A DNA stretch of 64,000 nt from JBQTKD01 sp963703165 (GCA_963703165.1 OY969798.1:3038001-3102000), one strand, 5' to 3'. Numbered from the stretch's first letter, positions 7,457 to 16,598 are shown. Translations and numbers: made by a program. The notes: generated by a model from the sequence alone, not told the origin.

Positions 7457-9511
7457 GACTTCAAGCGCTACTTGCGCGGCCCGGTGATGTGGATTCTCGT
7501 CGCCGTGGTTGCCGTCATCCTGCTGTCGCGTGTCTTTGACGCCGCGAGCGGATACAAGAAGGTCGACACTGCCACCGTCATCTCGGCGATCGAGAACAAC
7601 CAGGTCGAGAAGGCCAGCCTCGTCGGTGGCTCGCAGCAGAAGATCCGGGTCACCCTGACAGAGAAGGCCCAAGGCAAGACTCAGAAGCTGCAGGCCTCTT
7701 ACATCCAGGGCCAGGGCGACGACCTCGCGGCACTGCTGCAGAAGAAGTCCGCCGACGGATCGATCCCGAACAAGTACAACATCGAGAACCCACGGCAGAA
7801 CCTGTTCGTCTCGCTGCTGGTGACGCTGTTGCCGTTCGTGTTGATCGTGCTGGTCTTCCTGTTCCTGATGAACCACATGCAGGGCGGTGGTTCGAAGGTC
7901 ATGCAGTTCGGTAAGTCCAAGGCGAAGTTGATCTCCAAGGACACACCGAAGACGACCTTCGCCGACGTCGCCGGAGCCAACGAGGCGGTCGAGGAACTCC
8001 ACGAGATCAAGGAGTTTTTGGAAGCGCCAGGAAAGTTCCAGGCGATGGGCGCCAAGATCCCGAAGGGCGTGCTGCTCTACGGCCCGCCCGGAACCGGTAA
8101 GACCCTGCTGGCCCGCGCCGTCGCCGGCGAGGCCGGGGTCCCGTTCTACTCGATCTCCGGTTCTGACTTCGTCGAGATGTTCGTCGGTGTCGGTGCCAGC
8201 CGAGTCCGCGACCTGTTCGAGCAGGCCAAGGCGAACGCCCCCGCGATCGTGTTCGTCGACGAGATCGACGCCGTCGGTCGCCACCGTGGCGCAGGCCTCG
8301 GCGGTGGGCACGACGAGCGCGAGCAGACCCTCAACCAGCTGCTCGTCGAGATGGACGGCTTCGACGTCAAGGGCGGGGTCATCCTCATCGCGGCCACCAA
8401 CCGCCCCGACATCCTCGACCCGGCGCTGCTGCGCCCGGGCCGCTTCGACCGGCAGATCGCCGTCGAGCGCCCGGACCTCGCCGGTCGCCACGACATCCTC
8501 AAGGTGCACGCGCGCGGCAAGCCCCTCGAGGCCGACGTCGACCTGATGAGCATCGCCCGCCGTACCCCGGGCTTCACCGGTGCGGACCTGGCGAACGTCC
8601 TGAACGAGGCCGCGCTCCTGACGGCTCGTCTCGACGGCAAGCTCATCACCTACAAGAACCTCGACGAGGCCATCGACCGCGTGGTCGCCGGCCCGCAGAA
8701 GTCCTCTCGTCTGATGAACGAGAAGGAGAAGAAGATCACCGCGTACCACGAGGGCGGACACGCTCTGGTGGCCGCGGCGCTGCCGAACACCGACCCGGTC
8801 CACAAGATCACGATCCTGTCCCGCGGCCGGGCGCTCGGCTACACGATGGTCCTGCCCGAAGAGGACAAGTACTCCACCACCCGCGCCGAGATGCTCGACC
8901 AGCTCGCCTACATGATGGGCGGGCGCGCGGCGGAGGAGCTGATCTTCCACGACCCGACGACCGGTGCCGCCAACGACATCGAGAAGGCCACCGGTCTGGC
9001 TCGCGCGATGGTCACTCAGTACGGCATGACCGAGCGCCTCGGTGCGATCAAGCTGGGCCAGGAGCAGGGCGAGGTCTTCCTCGGCCGCGACATGGGCCAC
9101 CAGCGCGACTACTCCGAGGAGATCGCGGCGATCGTCGACGCCGAGATCAAGAAGCTGATCGAGACCGCGCACAACGAGGCGTTCGCGATCCTCGTCGACA
9201 ACCGCGACGTCCTCGACGCGCTCGTTCTCGAACTGCTCGAGAAGGAGACGTTGAACAAGGCCGAGGTCGCGGCGATCTTCACCGACCTGCGCCGTCGGCC
9301 AGGCCGCCCCGCGTGGACCGGTTCGGACACCCGCATTCCGTCCAACCGCCCGCCGGTCCTCACCAAGAAGGAGATCGCGCTGGCGAACGGGACGACCGAG
9401 GAGTCGGTGGACATCACCAAGTCCGTCCCCACCGACAACCGCCCGTCCTACGAGCCCGACCCGCGCAACTACCCCGGCGGACGGCCGCTGTTCGACCCGC
9501 CGACCGCCTAG
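7454..9511 (+). CDS. ftsH: ATP-dependent zinc metalloprotease FtsH
   Basis: Membrane-anchored AAA+ protease that degrades misassembled membrane proteins and selected regulators. The 685-residue product has two membrane helices (about 11-28 and 119-140) flanking the extracytoplasmic domain, the AAA Walker A GPPGTGKT at 210-217, Walker B IVFVDEIDAVG, the second region of homology ATNRPDILDPALLRPGRFDRQ and the zinc site HEGGH at 432-436. The C-terminal tail is rich in Pro and Arg. The start is the ATG at 7454, giving the canonical short cytoplasmic N-terminus. A strong terminator follows. Confidence 0.97.
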   Translation: MDFKRYLRGPVMWILVAVVAVILLSRVFDAASGYKKVDTATVISAIENNQVEKASLVGGSQQKIRVTLTEKAQGKTQKLQASYIQGQGDDLAALLQKKSADGSIPNKYNIENPRQNLFVSLLVTLLPFVLIVLVFLFLMNHMQGGGSKVMQFGKSKAKLISKDTPKTTFADVAGANEAVEELHEIKEFLEAPGKFQAMGAKIPKGVLLYGPPGTGKTLLARAVAGEAGVPFYSISGSDFVEMFVGVGASRVRDLFEQAKANAPAIVFVDEIDAVGRHRGAGLGGGHDEREQTLNQLLVEMDGFDVKGGVILIAATNRPDILDPALLRPGRFDRQIAVERPDLAGRHDILKVHARGKPLEADVDLMSIARRTPGFTGADLANVLNEAALLTARLDGKLITYKNLDEAIDRVVAGPQKSSRLMNEKEKKITAYHEGGHALVAAALPNTDPVHKITILSRGRALGYTMVLPEEDKYSTTRAEMLDQLAYMMGGRAAEELIFHDPTTGAANDIEKATGLARAMVTQYGMTERLGAIKLGQEQGEVFLGRDMGHQRDYSEEIAAIVDAEIKKLIETAHNEAFAILVDNRDVLDALVLELLEKETLNKAEVAAIFTDLRRRPGRPAWTGSDTRIPSNRPPVLTKKEIALANGTTEESVDITKSVPTDNRPSYEPDPRNYPGGRPLFDPPTA

Positions 9512-9521
9512 CCGACAACCA

Positions 9522-9560
9522 CGAAGGGCCCCGGAGCGCATGACGCTCCGGGGCCCTTCG
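9522..9560 (+). terminator. Intrinsic terminator after ftsH
   Basis: A perfect 17-bp stem: CGAAGGGCCCCGGAGCG (9522-9538) pairs with 9544-9560 around the loop CATGA, followed by TTT. It lies 11 bases after the ftsH stop and separates ftsH from the kinase genes. Confidence 0.9.
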
Positions 9561-9564
9561 TTTG

Positions 9565-9599
9565 CTGTGTGATGTCCCAGATTCTGTGTGATGTCCCAG
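9565..9599 (+). repeat. Two direct repeats CTGTGTGATGTCCCAG upstream of the first kinase
   Basis: The 16-base sequence CTGTGTGATGTCCCAG occurs at 9565-9580 and 9584-9599, a 19-base period, with a partial TGTCCCA directly after. It sits between the ftsH terminator and the kinase start at 9658, so it could be a regulator site in the kinase promoter. Confidence 0.6.
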
Positions 9600-9657
9600 T
9601 TGTCCCACCTACCGTGACGAGATCTGACGGGCGTCGGGCGCGACGGAAGGGTGGACG

Positions 9658-11397
9658 GTGAACCGGCTGGTGGGCAATCGCTATCGCATCGGTGCGTCCG
9701 TGGGACGTGGCGGTGCCGGCGAGGTGTTCCGGGGCGAGGACGACCTCGGCGAGGTCTACGCCATCAAGATCCTGAGCCCGGAGCTCACCGGCGACCCCGA
9801 CCTGGTCGCCCGGGTCGTGAACTCGCAGCGTCCGCTGCTTCGTGTGCACACCCCGCATCTGGTCCCCGTGCACGACGTGCTCGGCGGAGACCCGGCGGCG
9901 ATCGTCATGGAGTTCGTGCCCGGCAGCGACCTGCGCCACCTGCTCTACCGGGGTCCGGTACCGCCGCGCGAGGTCGCCCGACTCGGCGCCGGCATCGCGC
10001 GCGGGCTGGCCGAGGCTCACGTGGCCGGGGCCTTTCACGGCGACGTCAAGCCGGAGAACGTCCTCATCGACTACCGGGACAACCCGAGCCGACCCCGCCT
10101 CACCGACGTCGGGATCGCCCGCGCGATCGCCGGCGCCACGGCGGTCGGCATCGGCAGCCCGCTCTATCGAGCTCCCGAACTGTGGCGGGGGGCCCCGCCG
10201 ACGGCCGCCAGCGACCTTTACGGCCTCGGCATCGTGCTCTACGAGATGGTCGCCGGTCTCGCCCCCTACTCCGGCGAGCCGCCCGCCCTGATGCAGGCTC
10301 ACATCGGGTACGCACCGGGCCGCCCCGACGGCGTCCCCGACTCGCTCTGGGAACTCATCACCGAACTCACCGCGCACGATCCGGCCGATCGGCCCGTGGC
10401 CGCGGACCTGGTCGCCTACCGGCTCGATTCCCTCGTGCCGTTGCTGGCCGATGCCGAGCGCGCGCCGCGCATCGACACCGCGCCCCCTCCGGTCGGCGCG
10501 GCCTCGAGCACCCGCGGCCGTGCGGCCGTTCTCCCGCTCGTCGTGCCGGCCTCGGCCGGGTCCCCAGCAGGCGTTGCCTCCTCCGCCCGCTCCGGCGCAC
10601 GCCCCGGGTTGGTCGCAGCGATCGTGGTCCTGGCCCTGCTCATCGGCGGTGGCTCCTGGTGGGCCTCGAACGGCAATGACGACGGAGCCGTCACCGCCGG
10701 GAGCGTCCTGCCGCAAGAGCCGGTTGGGGCCGTGCCCCTGGTGCCGACCCCGGGCGTGGCGCCTACCCCGACCCCGACCCCGACGACGTTTGCGGCACCG
10801 GTGGAGGTCCCGGCCCCGCCGGTGCCCGCGGCCGAGCCGGTGCCGGCCCCGCCGATCCCGACGCCCACAGCGACCGCCGCCAGCCCCTTCTGCGAACCCT
10901 TCCGCGCGGGCGCGGACGGCGGCCTGGCCCGTCCCGTACGCAAGGAAGAGGCCGCCGGTGGCTGCAGGTCCGACGTCAAGCAGATGCAGCAGGCGCTCGG
11001 AGTCACGCCGGTCAACGGGTACTTCGGTCCGGTGACTCGGGACGCCATCCGCAATTACCAGCTCGAACGCTGCCCGAACTACCCCAACCCGGGCGTCATG
11101 GACGCCTGGACCTGGGACTCAGCCGTGCGGGGACGCACCGCCCAGTGCCCGTCGGCGCCTGCGAGCAGCCCACTGCCGACGACGGCTCCGACGACGGCTC
11201 CGACGACGGCTCCGACCGCGGCTCCGACCACCGCCCCGACCGCCCAGCCTGAGCCCACGGCGGTCCCGACCGTCCAACCCGGGCCCGAGCCGACCTCGGC
11301 GTCGACACCGACGCGCAGCCCGGCCCCGACCCGGACCGCGACCCCCACGCGCAGCGCCGCTCCCGACGAGGACGAGCAGGCCGCAGAAGGTGAGTGA
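9658..11397 (+). CDS. Transmembrane Ser/Thr protein kinase with peptidoglycan-binding-like ectodomain
   Basis: A PknB-like sensor kinase of 579 residues. The cytoplasmic kinase domain (about 8-260) has the Gly-rich loop GRGGAGEV, the ATP lysine K37 in YAIK, the catalytic loop HGDVKPEN at 127-134 (HGD instead of HRD, a non-RD kinase) and DVG at 150-152 in place of DFG. A membrane helix follows near 317-337, then a Pro/Thr-rich linker, a peptidoglycan-binding-like domain (about 415-490, with YFGPVTRDAIRNYQ) and a low-complexity Thr/Pro/Ala tail. The GTG start at 9658 has GGAAGG upstream. It is a tandem paralog of the next gene. Signal and substrates are unknown; the altered DFG may reduce activity. 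Confidence 0.88.
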   Translation: MNRLVGNRYRIGASVGRGGAGEVFRGEDDLGEVYAIKILSPELTGDPDLVARVVNSQRPLLRVHTPHLVPVHDVLGGDPAAIVMEFVPGSDLRHLLYRGPVPPREVARLGAGIARGLAEAHVAGAFHGDVKPENVLIDYRDNPSRPRLTDVGIARAIAGATAVGIGSPLYRAPELWRGAPPTAASDLYGLGIVLYEMVAGLAPYSGEPPALMQAHIGYAPGRPDGVPDSLWELITELTAHDPADRPVAADLVAYRLDSLVPLLADAERAPRIDTAPPPVGAASSTRGRAAVLPLVVPASAGSPAGVASSARSGARPGLVAAIVVLALLIGGGSWWASNGNDDGAVTAGSVLPQEPVGAVPLVPTPGVAPTPTPTPTTFAAPVEVPAPPVPAAEPVPAPPIPTPTATAASPFCEPFRAGADGGLARPVRKEEAAGGCRSDVKQMQQALGVTPVNGYFGPVTRDAIRNYQLERCPNYPNPGVMDAWTWDSAVRGRTAQCPSAPASSPLPTTAPTTAPTTAPTAAPTTAPTAQPEPTAVPTVQPGPEPTSASTPTRSPAPTRTATPTRSAAPDEDEQAAEGE

Positions 11398-11524
11398 TTT
11401 ACGGAGACGCTCCGGGGATCACGGTTCCCACACGTTCGGGCGGTTGTCGCTCTAGCGTGGACTCACGCCCATAGCGTGGCGTCGATCCATCCGGTCGGTG
11501 TGACAGGGGGCGTGTGGGGGACCG

Positions 11525-13183
11525 ATGAGTAGACCTCTGGGCAGCCGCTACCGCATCGGCGCGTCGATCGGACGCGGCGGGATGGGCGAGGTCTTCCTCG
11601 GCGAGGACGACAACGGCGAGATCTACGCCATCAAGGTCCTGCGCCCGGAGCTCGCGCACGACCCGGAGATGGTGACCCGGTTCGTCTTCGAGCGGAACGC
11701 CCTGCTGCGCCTGCGCGGCCCGCACGTGGTGGCCGTCCACGACCTGGTGATCGAGGGTGACGACCTCGCGATCGTCATGGAACTCGTCCCCGGCGGCGAC
11801 CTGCGCCAACTGGTGCGCCGCGGCCCGTTCCCGCCGTCGGAGGCGGCCCGCGTCGCCGCGGGCATCGCGTCCGCGCTCGGTGTGGCCCATGGCGCCGGGA
11901 TGGTGCACGGCGACGTCAAGCCGGAGAACGTGCTGCTCGACGACCGGCACGCCCCGCCGCGCGCACGCCTGGCCGATTTCGGGATCTCCCGCCCGCCGAC
12001 CGCAGGCGCCGCCCCGGAACTGATCGGCAGTCCTCGTTACCTGGCCCCGGAACGCTGGCAGGGTGCCGCGCCGTCAGCGGCGGCCGACCTGTACGCGCTG
12101 GGCATCGTGCTCTACGAGCTGTGCTGCGGCATGCCGCCGTACCTGGGCGAACCCGCCGAGTTGCGCGACCTGCACCTGACCGCGAGCCCCGGCCGCCCCG
12201 CGGGCATCCCGGACTCGATCTGGGCCGTGATCGTCGACCTGACCTCACGGGATCCCGCGCATCGCCCGGGGTCGGCGACCCAGGTCGCGGCCCGCCTCGA
12301 GGGTCTGGCGCTGCTGACGGCTGCCACCCCGCCCGGACCGCCGATCACCGCGCCCCCGCCGCCGGTCCGCCGGCTGTCGGCCGCGCCCGCCCCGCCGGTG
12401 GAGGACACCACCGTCGTGGTCGCTCCCGTCACGGGTGTCTCGGCGGCGGCCGCTCTCTCGTGGGAGGAGGCCGCGGCAGCAGAAGCGGTCCCGATCCCTG
12501 CCCAGACCTGGAGTCCCCGCCGCGACGGCCGTCGACGCGCGCTGATCGCGGGAGCTGCCGTTCTCGCGCTGCTCGCCGGCGTGGGCGCCGTGTTCGCCGC
12601 GAGCGGCGGCGGTGGTGACGACAACGCCGTGGCGGAGCCCTCGGTCCCGCAGATCATCGTGCCCGTGGCGACGCCCACGGAGACGCCCACCGAGACCCCG
12701 ACGCCGACGCTGTCCCCCTCCAGCACCCCGACCGAGACGCCGTCCGCGTCGGCGACCCCGGCCTGCGAGCCCGTCCGGTTGGCGCCCGACGGCGGCCTGG
12801 CCGAGACCGTCCGACGCTCGGACTCCGCGGACCGGTGCCACGTCGCCGTCCGGATGATCCAGTCCGCGTTGGGGGTCCTGTCCGACGGCTACTTCGGCGA
12901 CCGCACCGAACGCGCGATCCGCAAGTACCAGTGGGAACGCTGCCCGACGTACCCGAACCGGGGCTCGATCGACACCTGGACCTGGAACTCGGTCATCCGC
13001 AACCGGACCGAGAGCTGCCCGGACACGGCACAGCCGACCCCGACCCCGACCGTCACCGTCGCGCCGACGTCGACGACGCCTCCGCCGACGACGCCTCCGC
13101 CGACGACGACTCCGCCGACGACGACTCCGCCGACGACGACTCCGCCGCCGACGACCGCTCCGCCGGCCACCGGCACGACCTGA
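11525..13183 (+). CDS. Second transmembrane Ser/Thr protein kinase, paralog of the upstream one
   Basis: A 552-residue kinase with the same layout as its neighbour: kinase domain with GRGGMGEV, ATP lysine K37, HGDVKPEN at 128-135 and an intact DFG at 151-153; basic stop-transfer RRDGRRR then a membrane helix near 339-360; Thr/Pro linker; a peptidoglycan-binding-like domain about 410-500 (GYFGDRTERAIRKYQ, with conserved cysteines); and a repetitive PPTTT tail. The HGD motif again marks a non-RD kinase. ATG at 11525 follows a GGGGG ribosome site. The intact DFG suggests this is the catalytically stronger of the pair. It probably senses cell-wall material and may partner the first kinase. Confidence 0.9.
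   Translation: MSRPLGSRYRIGASIGRGGMGEVFLGEDDNGEIYAIKVLRPELAHDPEMVTRFVFERNALLRLRGPHVVAVHDLVIEGDDLAIVMELVPGGDLRQLVRRGPFPPSEAARVAAGIASALGVAHGAGMVHGDVKPENVLLDDRHAPPRARLADFGISRPPTAGAAPELIGSPRYLAPERWQGAAPSAAADLYALGIVLYELCCGMPPYLGEPAELRDLHLTASPGRPAGIPDSIWAVIVDLTSRDPAHRPGSATQVAARLEGLALLTAATPPGPPITAPPPPVRRLSAAPAPPVEDTTVVVAPVTGVSAAAALSWEEAAAAEAVPIPAQTWSPRRDGRRRALIAGAAVLALLAGVGAVFAASGGGGDDNAVAEPSVPQIIVPVATPTETPTETPTPTLSPSSTPTETPSASATPACEPVRLAPDGGLAETVRRSDSADRCHVAVRMIQSALGVLSDGYFGDRTERAIRKYQWERCPTYPNRGSIDTWTWNSVIRNRTESCPDTAQPTPTPTVTVAPTSTTPPPTTPPPTTTPPTTTPPTTTPPPTTAPPATGTT
13075..13165 (+). repeat. Short tandem repeats coding the PPTTT tail
   Basis: Roughly 15-base units of the form CCGACGACGACTCCG repeat at the 3' end of the second kinase gene and encode Pro-Pro-Thr-Thr-Thr units. 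Such tracts change length easily by slippage, so copy number may vary between strains. Confidence 0.7.
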
Positions 13184-13208
13184 GCGCAGCCGCGCATAAG
13201 GTCGAGCA

Positions 13209-13832
13209 ATGGTCGACCGCATCTCGCTGTCCGGTGACGCCGCCGAGCGTCCGCCCTACGACGCGAAGCGGGTCGAGGCCGCGGTGCGCGAGATCCTCTT
13301 CGCGATCGGCGAGGACCCCGACCGCGACGGTCTGCGGGACACCCCGGCGCGGGTGGCCCGTGCCTACGCGGAGATCTTCGGCGGGCTGTGGCAGAGCCCC
13401 GAGGACGTGCTGTCGACGACCTTCGACATCGGCCACGACGAGCTCATCGTGGTCAAGGACATCGAGATGTTCTCCTGCTGCGAGCACCACCTGGTGCCGT
13501 TCCACGGGGTCGCGCACATCGGATACATCCCGGCCGCCGAGGGCAAGATCACCGGCCTGTCCAAGCTGGCCCGCCTGGTCGAGGTCTACGCGCGTCGCCC
13601 GCAGGTGCAGGAGCGCCTCACCACCCAGATCGCCGACGCCCTCATGGCCATCCTGGAACCGCAGGGCGCGATCGTGGTCATCGAGGCCGAGCACCTCTGC
13701 ATGACCATGCGGGGCATCCGCAAACCGGGCGCCCGCACGATCACCTCGGCGGTGCGCGGGCTGCTCGAGCAGAGCGCCACGACGCGCTCGGAGGCGATGA
13801 GTCTGATCCTGGATCGGGCCCCGCGCAGGTAG
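13209..13832 (+). CDS. folE: GTP cyclohydrolase I
   Basis: First enzyme of tetrahydrofolate synthesis; turns GTP into dihydroneopterin triphosphate. The 207-residue product carries the zinc-site region FSCCEHHLVPFHGVAHIGYIP and the conserved VEVYARRPQVQERLTTQIA segment, and ends at normal family length. It starts 25 bases after the second kinase and opens the folate cluster. folP, folB and folK follow with two unrelated genes between. Confidence 0.97.
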   Translation: MVDRISLSGDAAERPPYDAKRVEAAVREILFAIGEDPDRDGLRDTPARVARAYAEIFGGLWQSPEDVLSTTFDIGHDELIVVKDIEMFSCCEHHLVPFHGVAHIGYIPAAEGKITGLSKLARLVEVYARRPQVQERLTTQIADALMAILEPQGAIVVIEAEHLCMTMRGIRKPGARTITSAVRGLLEQSATTRSEAMSLILDRAPRR

Positions 13833-13847
13833 CTCCAGAAGCCGAAA

Positions 13848-13896
13848 ACGGACCAATGGGGTGTAGAGAATTCCTTGCGGCCCCACACGGACCAAT
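13848..13896 (+). repeat. Direct repeats ACGGACCAAT upstream of the nucleotidyltransferase
   Basis: ACGGACCAAT occurs at 13848-13857 and 13887-13896, 39 bases apart (nearly four helical turns), in the 103-base gap before the nucleotidyltransferase. The spacer also contains AGAATTCCTT. The same CGGACCAA core is found in other promoter regions of the window (20515 and 40190 areas), which suggests a shared regulator. Confidence 0.45.
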
Positions 13897-13935
13897 TCAG
13901 TACCCACATTCGGGTGACGCCCCGAGACTGCGTTT

Positions 13936-14751
13936 ATGAACGCTCACGGGGAATCGCAGTCGCACGATCAGGCTCAGGTGATCATCCTGGCCTCCGGTAT
14001 GGGGTCCCGCTCGGGTCGTCCCACGCCCAAACCGCTGACGCCGCTGGCCAGCGGCAAGTCGATCATGGCGCACCAGGTCGACGGCATCCGTGCCGTCTTC
14101 GGGGCCGGCGCCCGGATCACCGCAGTTGTCGGGTTCAAGAAGGACATGATCATGGAGGCCTTCCCGAACCTGCTGTACACGTACAACGAGCGCTTCGACA
14201 CCTCCGGGACGGCGCACAGCCTGCTCCGTGGGCTTCGGGTGAGCTGCACCGGTGGTGTGCTCTGGCTCAACGGTGACGTCGTCTTCGACCACCGCCTGCT
14301 CACCCGGCTGTGGCCGATGATGCGGGCCGGGGACTCCTTCGCGTGCGTCAAGAGCACCGCCGTGGGCGAGGAGCAGATCACCTGGGCCGGAGACGGCAGG
14401 GGCACCATCGGCACGCTCTCGCGCAACGGTCGCACCGGCGAGGGTCTGGTCGTCGGGATCAACTACGTCGGCCCGTCGGACAAGCAGTTGCTGATGGAGG
14501 CGCTGGCCGACTGCGCTGCCGAGGATCACGTCGAGCGCGGCGTGCAGTGGGCGATCGATGCCGGGATGCGCGTGCACCCCATCGACATCTCCGACTTCTA
14601 CGCCTTCGAGATCGACATCGAGACCGGCGCCGGCAAGGCCGGCGAGGAGATCGTCGCGCGTCCGGGGCGTCTCGGCGCGGGCCCGCGCCTCGTCGCACCC
14701 CGGGTTGCGGTGGATCAGCTGGCGCAGCAGCCCGGCCGTCGTCACGACTGA
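13936..14751 (+). CDS. NTP transferase domain protein (LicC-like sugar/choline nucleotidyltransferase)
   Basis: A 271-residue cytoplasmic protein with the nucleotidyltransferase fold: VIILASGMGSRSGRPTPKPL is the nucleotide-binding loop, and LWLNGDVVFD contains the metal-binding aspartate. Overall pattern resembles phosphocholine cytidylyltransferase (LicC) and related enzymes that activate small phosphorylated groups with CTP for surface polymers. It has no role in folate synthesis, yet sits between folE and folP with its own upstream repeats. The C-terminal 30 residues are rich in Gly, Arg and Pro and look non-conserved. Exact substrate cannot be read from sequence. Confidence 0.8.
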   Translation: MNAHGESQSHDQAQVIILASGMGSRSGRPTPKPLTPLASGKSIMAHQVDGIRAVFGAGARITAVVGFKKDMIMEAFPNLLYTYNERFDTSGTAHSLLRGLRVSCTGGVLWLNGDVVFDHRLLTRLWPMMRAGDSFACVKSTAVGEEQITWAGDGRGTIGTLSRNGRTGEGLVVGINYVGPSDKQLLMEALADCAAEDHVERGVQWAIDAGMRVHPIDISDFYAFEIDIETGAGKAGEEIVARPGRLGAGPRLVAPRVAVDQLAQQPGRRHD

Positions 14752-14821
14752 CCCGTTCGCGCCGGGTCCGACACTGTCGGGCCCGGCGCTCGGGCCCGCG
14801 GCGCCGGCAGGATGGCGCCCC

Positions 14822-15674
14822 ATGAGCGTCGCGGGGGGTCATGCAGTGCCGGGTCTCCCGGCGCTCCGGCGATGCCTGGTCATGGGCGTCCTCAACGTCA
14901 CACCGGACTCGTTCTCCGACGGCGGCAGGTACCCGGACGCGGCCGCTGCCGTCGAGCACGGCTGCCGGATGCAGAGCCACGGTGCGGACCTGATCGACGT
15001 CGGGGGCGAGTCGACGCGTCCCGGCGCGGGCCGGGTCGACGCCGCGGAGGAGACCGCCCGGGTCCTGCCGGTCGTGCGTGGTCTGGTTGCCGCCGGGATC
15101 CTCGTCGCGGTGGACACCACCCGGGCCGCGGTCGCGGCGGCCGCGCTGGAGGCAGGGGCGTGCCTGGTCAACGACGTCAGCGGAGGGCTCGCCGATCCGG
15201 CGATGCTGCCCCTGGTCGCCGCGGCCCGCGTACCGTACGTCGTCATGCATTGGCGAGGCCCGAGCGCGGACATGGCCGACCGCGCGCGTTACGACGACGT
15301 GGTGCTCGACGTCCGGGCCGAGCTGAGCCGAGCGACTGGATGCGGCGCAGGCCGCCGGCGTCGCCCGCGACAGGGTGATCCTGGATCCCGGGCTGGGGTT
15401 CGCGAAGACGGCCGCGCACAACTGGGAGTTGCTGCGCCGTCTCGACGAACTGCACTCGCTCGGGCAGCCCCTGCTGATCGGCGCCTCCCGTAAGGCCTTC
15501 CTGGGCGCGCTGCTCGCCGCCGACGCCGGTCCGCGTCCGGTCCACGAGCGTGAGGACGCCACCGCCGCCATCTCGACCCTGGCCGCGGCCGCGGGCGCCT
15601 GGGGCGTGCGGGTGCACGAGCCACGACCGTCCCGTGACGCCGTCGCCGTGGCGGCCGCCTGGGCTCGCGCATGA
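14822..15674 (+). pseudogene. folP: Dihydropteroate synthase gene with a one-base frameshift
   Basis: Encodes dihydropteroate synthase, which joins p-aminobenzoate to hydroxymethyl-dihydropterin. In the first frame the motifs MGVLNVTPDSFSDGG, DVGGESTRPGA and LVNDVSGG are intact. Just after AELSR (near 15330-15333) the frame is lost, and it continues in the next frame as RLDAAQAAGVARDRVILDPG, then LLIGASRKAFLG, to the stop at 15674. One extra base (the G near 15332) explains the whole break. The enzyme is normally essential and the remainder is well preserved, so sequencing error is likely; a true recent mutation is the alternative. The stop overlaps the next start (ATGA). Confidence 0.88.
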
Positions 15675-16147
15675 GTGAAGCAGGTGACCGCGCTCGTCTG
15701 ATCGAGCTCAACGAGGACCTCTACGCCGCCTTCGAGGCCGGCGACCTGGACCAGATGAATGCGATCTGGGCCGATGACGGGCTGGCCGACTCGGTGGTCT
15801 GCGTGCACCCCGGCTGGCCGACCCTGCGTGGGCGGGAGGCGGTGCTGCGGTCCTGGGCGATGATCATGGCCAACACGACCTACATCCAGTTCGTCATCAC
15901 CGACGTCGAGCTGGAGCTGGCCGGGGATCTGGCCGTACTGACCTGCGTCGAGAACATCATCACGGCCGCGGAGGAGTCCGAGGACGACCCGGACGGCGGG
16001 GCGGCGTTCGCGGGCGCTCGCGGGGTCGCCACGAACCTGTTCCGCCGCACCGAGGACGGTTGGCGGCTGTGGGTGCGGCACGGTTCCCCGGTGCTGACGG
16101 GGGCGTCCGACGACGACGACGAGGACGACGACGACCCCCTGGGCTGA
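15671..16147 (+). CDS. SnoaL/NTF2-like protein
   Basis: A 158-residue protein with an NTF2-like fold: ELNEDLYAAFEAGDLDQMNAIWADD at the N-terminus, then HPGWPTLRGREAVLRSWAMIM and the beta strands up to GWRLWVRHGSPV. It ends in a very acidic tail (DDDDEDDDD). NTF2-like proteins include isomerases, cyclases and non-catalytic ligand binders; a role in folate metabolism is possible only by position, since the start overlaps the folP stop and folB follows. Genes of this type are often found in actinobacterial folate clusters. Confidence 0.85.
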   Translation: MSEAGDRARLIELNEDLYAAFEAGDLDQMNAIWADDGLADSVVCVHPGWPTLRGREAVLRSWAMIMANTTYIQFVITDVELELAGDLAVLTCVENIITAAEESEDDPDGGAAFAGARGVATNLFRRTEDGWRLWVRHGSPVLTGASDDDDEDDDDPLG

Positions 16148-16235
16148 TCAGGTGGGACCGGGTGTGGGAAATGCCGCGTAGCGCTGTGCACGGTGGCCCG
16201 GTGCTGAGGACGGCGGCGGCGGGTAGGTTGGCGCC

Positions 16236-16598
16236 ATGCTCGACCGGGTAGCTCTGCGCGGCCTTCGCGGCTTCGGCCGCCATGGCGTGCTGCCCGAGGA
16301 GCAGGTACTCGGCCAGCCCTTCCTGGTCGACGTCCATCTGGGTCTGGACACCCGCCCGGCAGCGAGCAGCGACGACGTGGCCGATACGGTCGACTACGGC
16401 GAACTTGCAGGCCGAGTGGTTGCCCTCGTCGAGGGGGACCCGGTCAAGCTGATCGAGACTCTGGCTGACCGGATCGCCACAGAGTGTCTGGCCCGTCCTC
16501 ACGTGCAACAGGTCGAGGTAACGGTGCACAAACCGGCTGCGCCGGTCACGGTGCCGTTCGACGACGTATCGGTCACGATCACGCGGAGTCGCTCGTGA
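16236..16598 (+). CDS. folB: Dihydroneopterin aldolase
   Basis: Folate-pathway enzyme that splits dihydroneopterin to hydroxymethyl-dihydropterin and glycolaldehyde. The 120-residue product has LRGLRGFGRHGVLPEEQVLGQPFLVDV with the catalytic glutamate region, VDYGELAG, and the C-terminal VEVTVHKPAAPV with the catalytic lysine. Its stop overlaps the folK GTG start (GTGA), indicating translational coupling. Confidence 0.96.
   Translation: MLDRVALRGLRGFGRHGVLPEEQVLGQPFLVDVHLGLDTRPAASSDDVADTVDYGELAGRVVALVEGDPVKLIETLADRIATECLARPHVQQVEVTVHKPAAPVTVPFDDVSVTITRSRS

Noticed and set aside
7262..9541. Very long minus-strand open frame opposite ftsH
   Set aside because: It is the antisense of a clear FtsH gene; high GC keeps such frames open. 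No protein pattern or ribosome site.
13075..13165. CRISPR-like short repeats
   Set aside because: They are in-frame codon repeats for a Pro/Thr tail without spacers.
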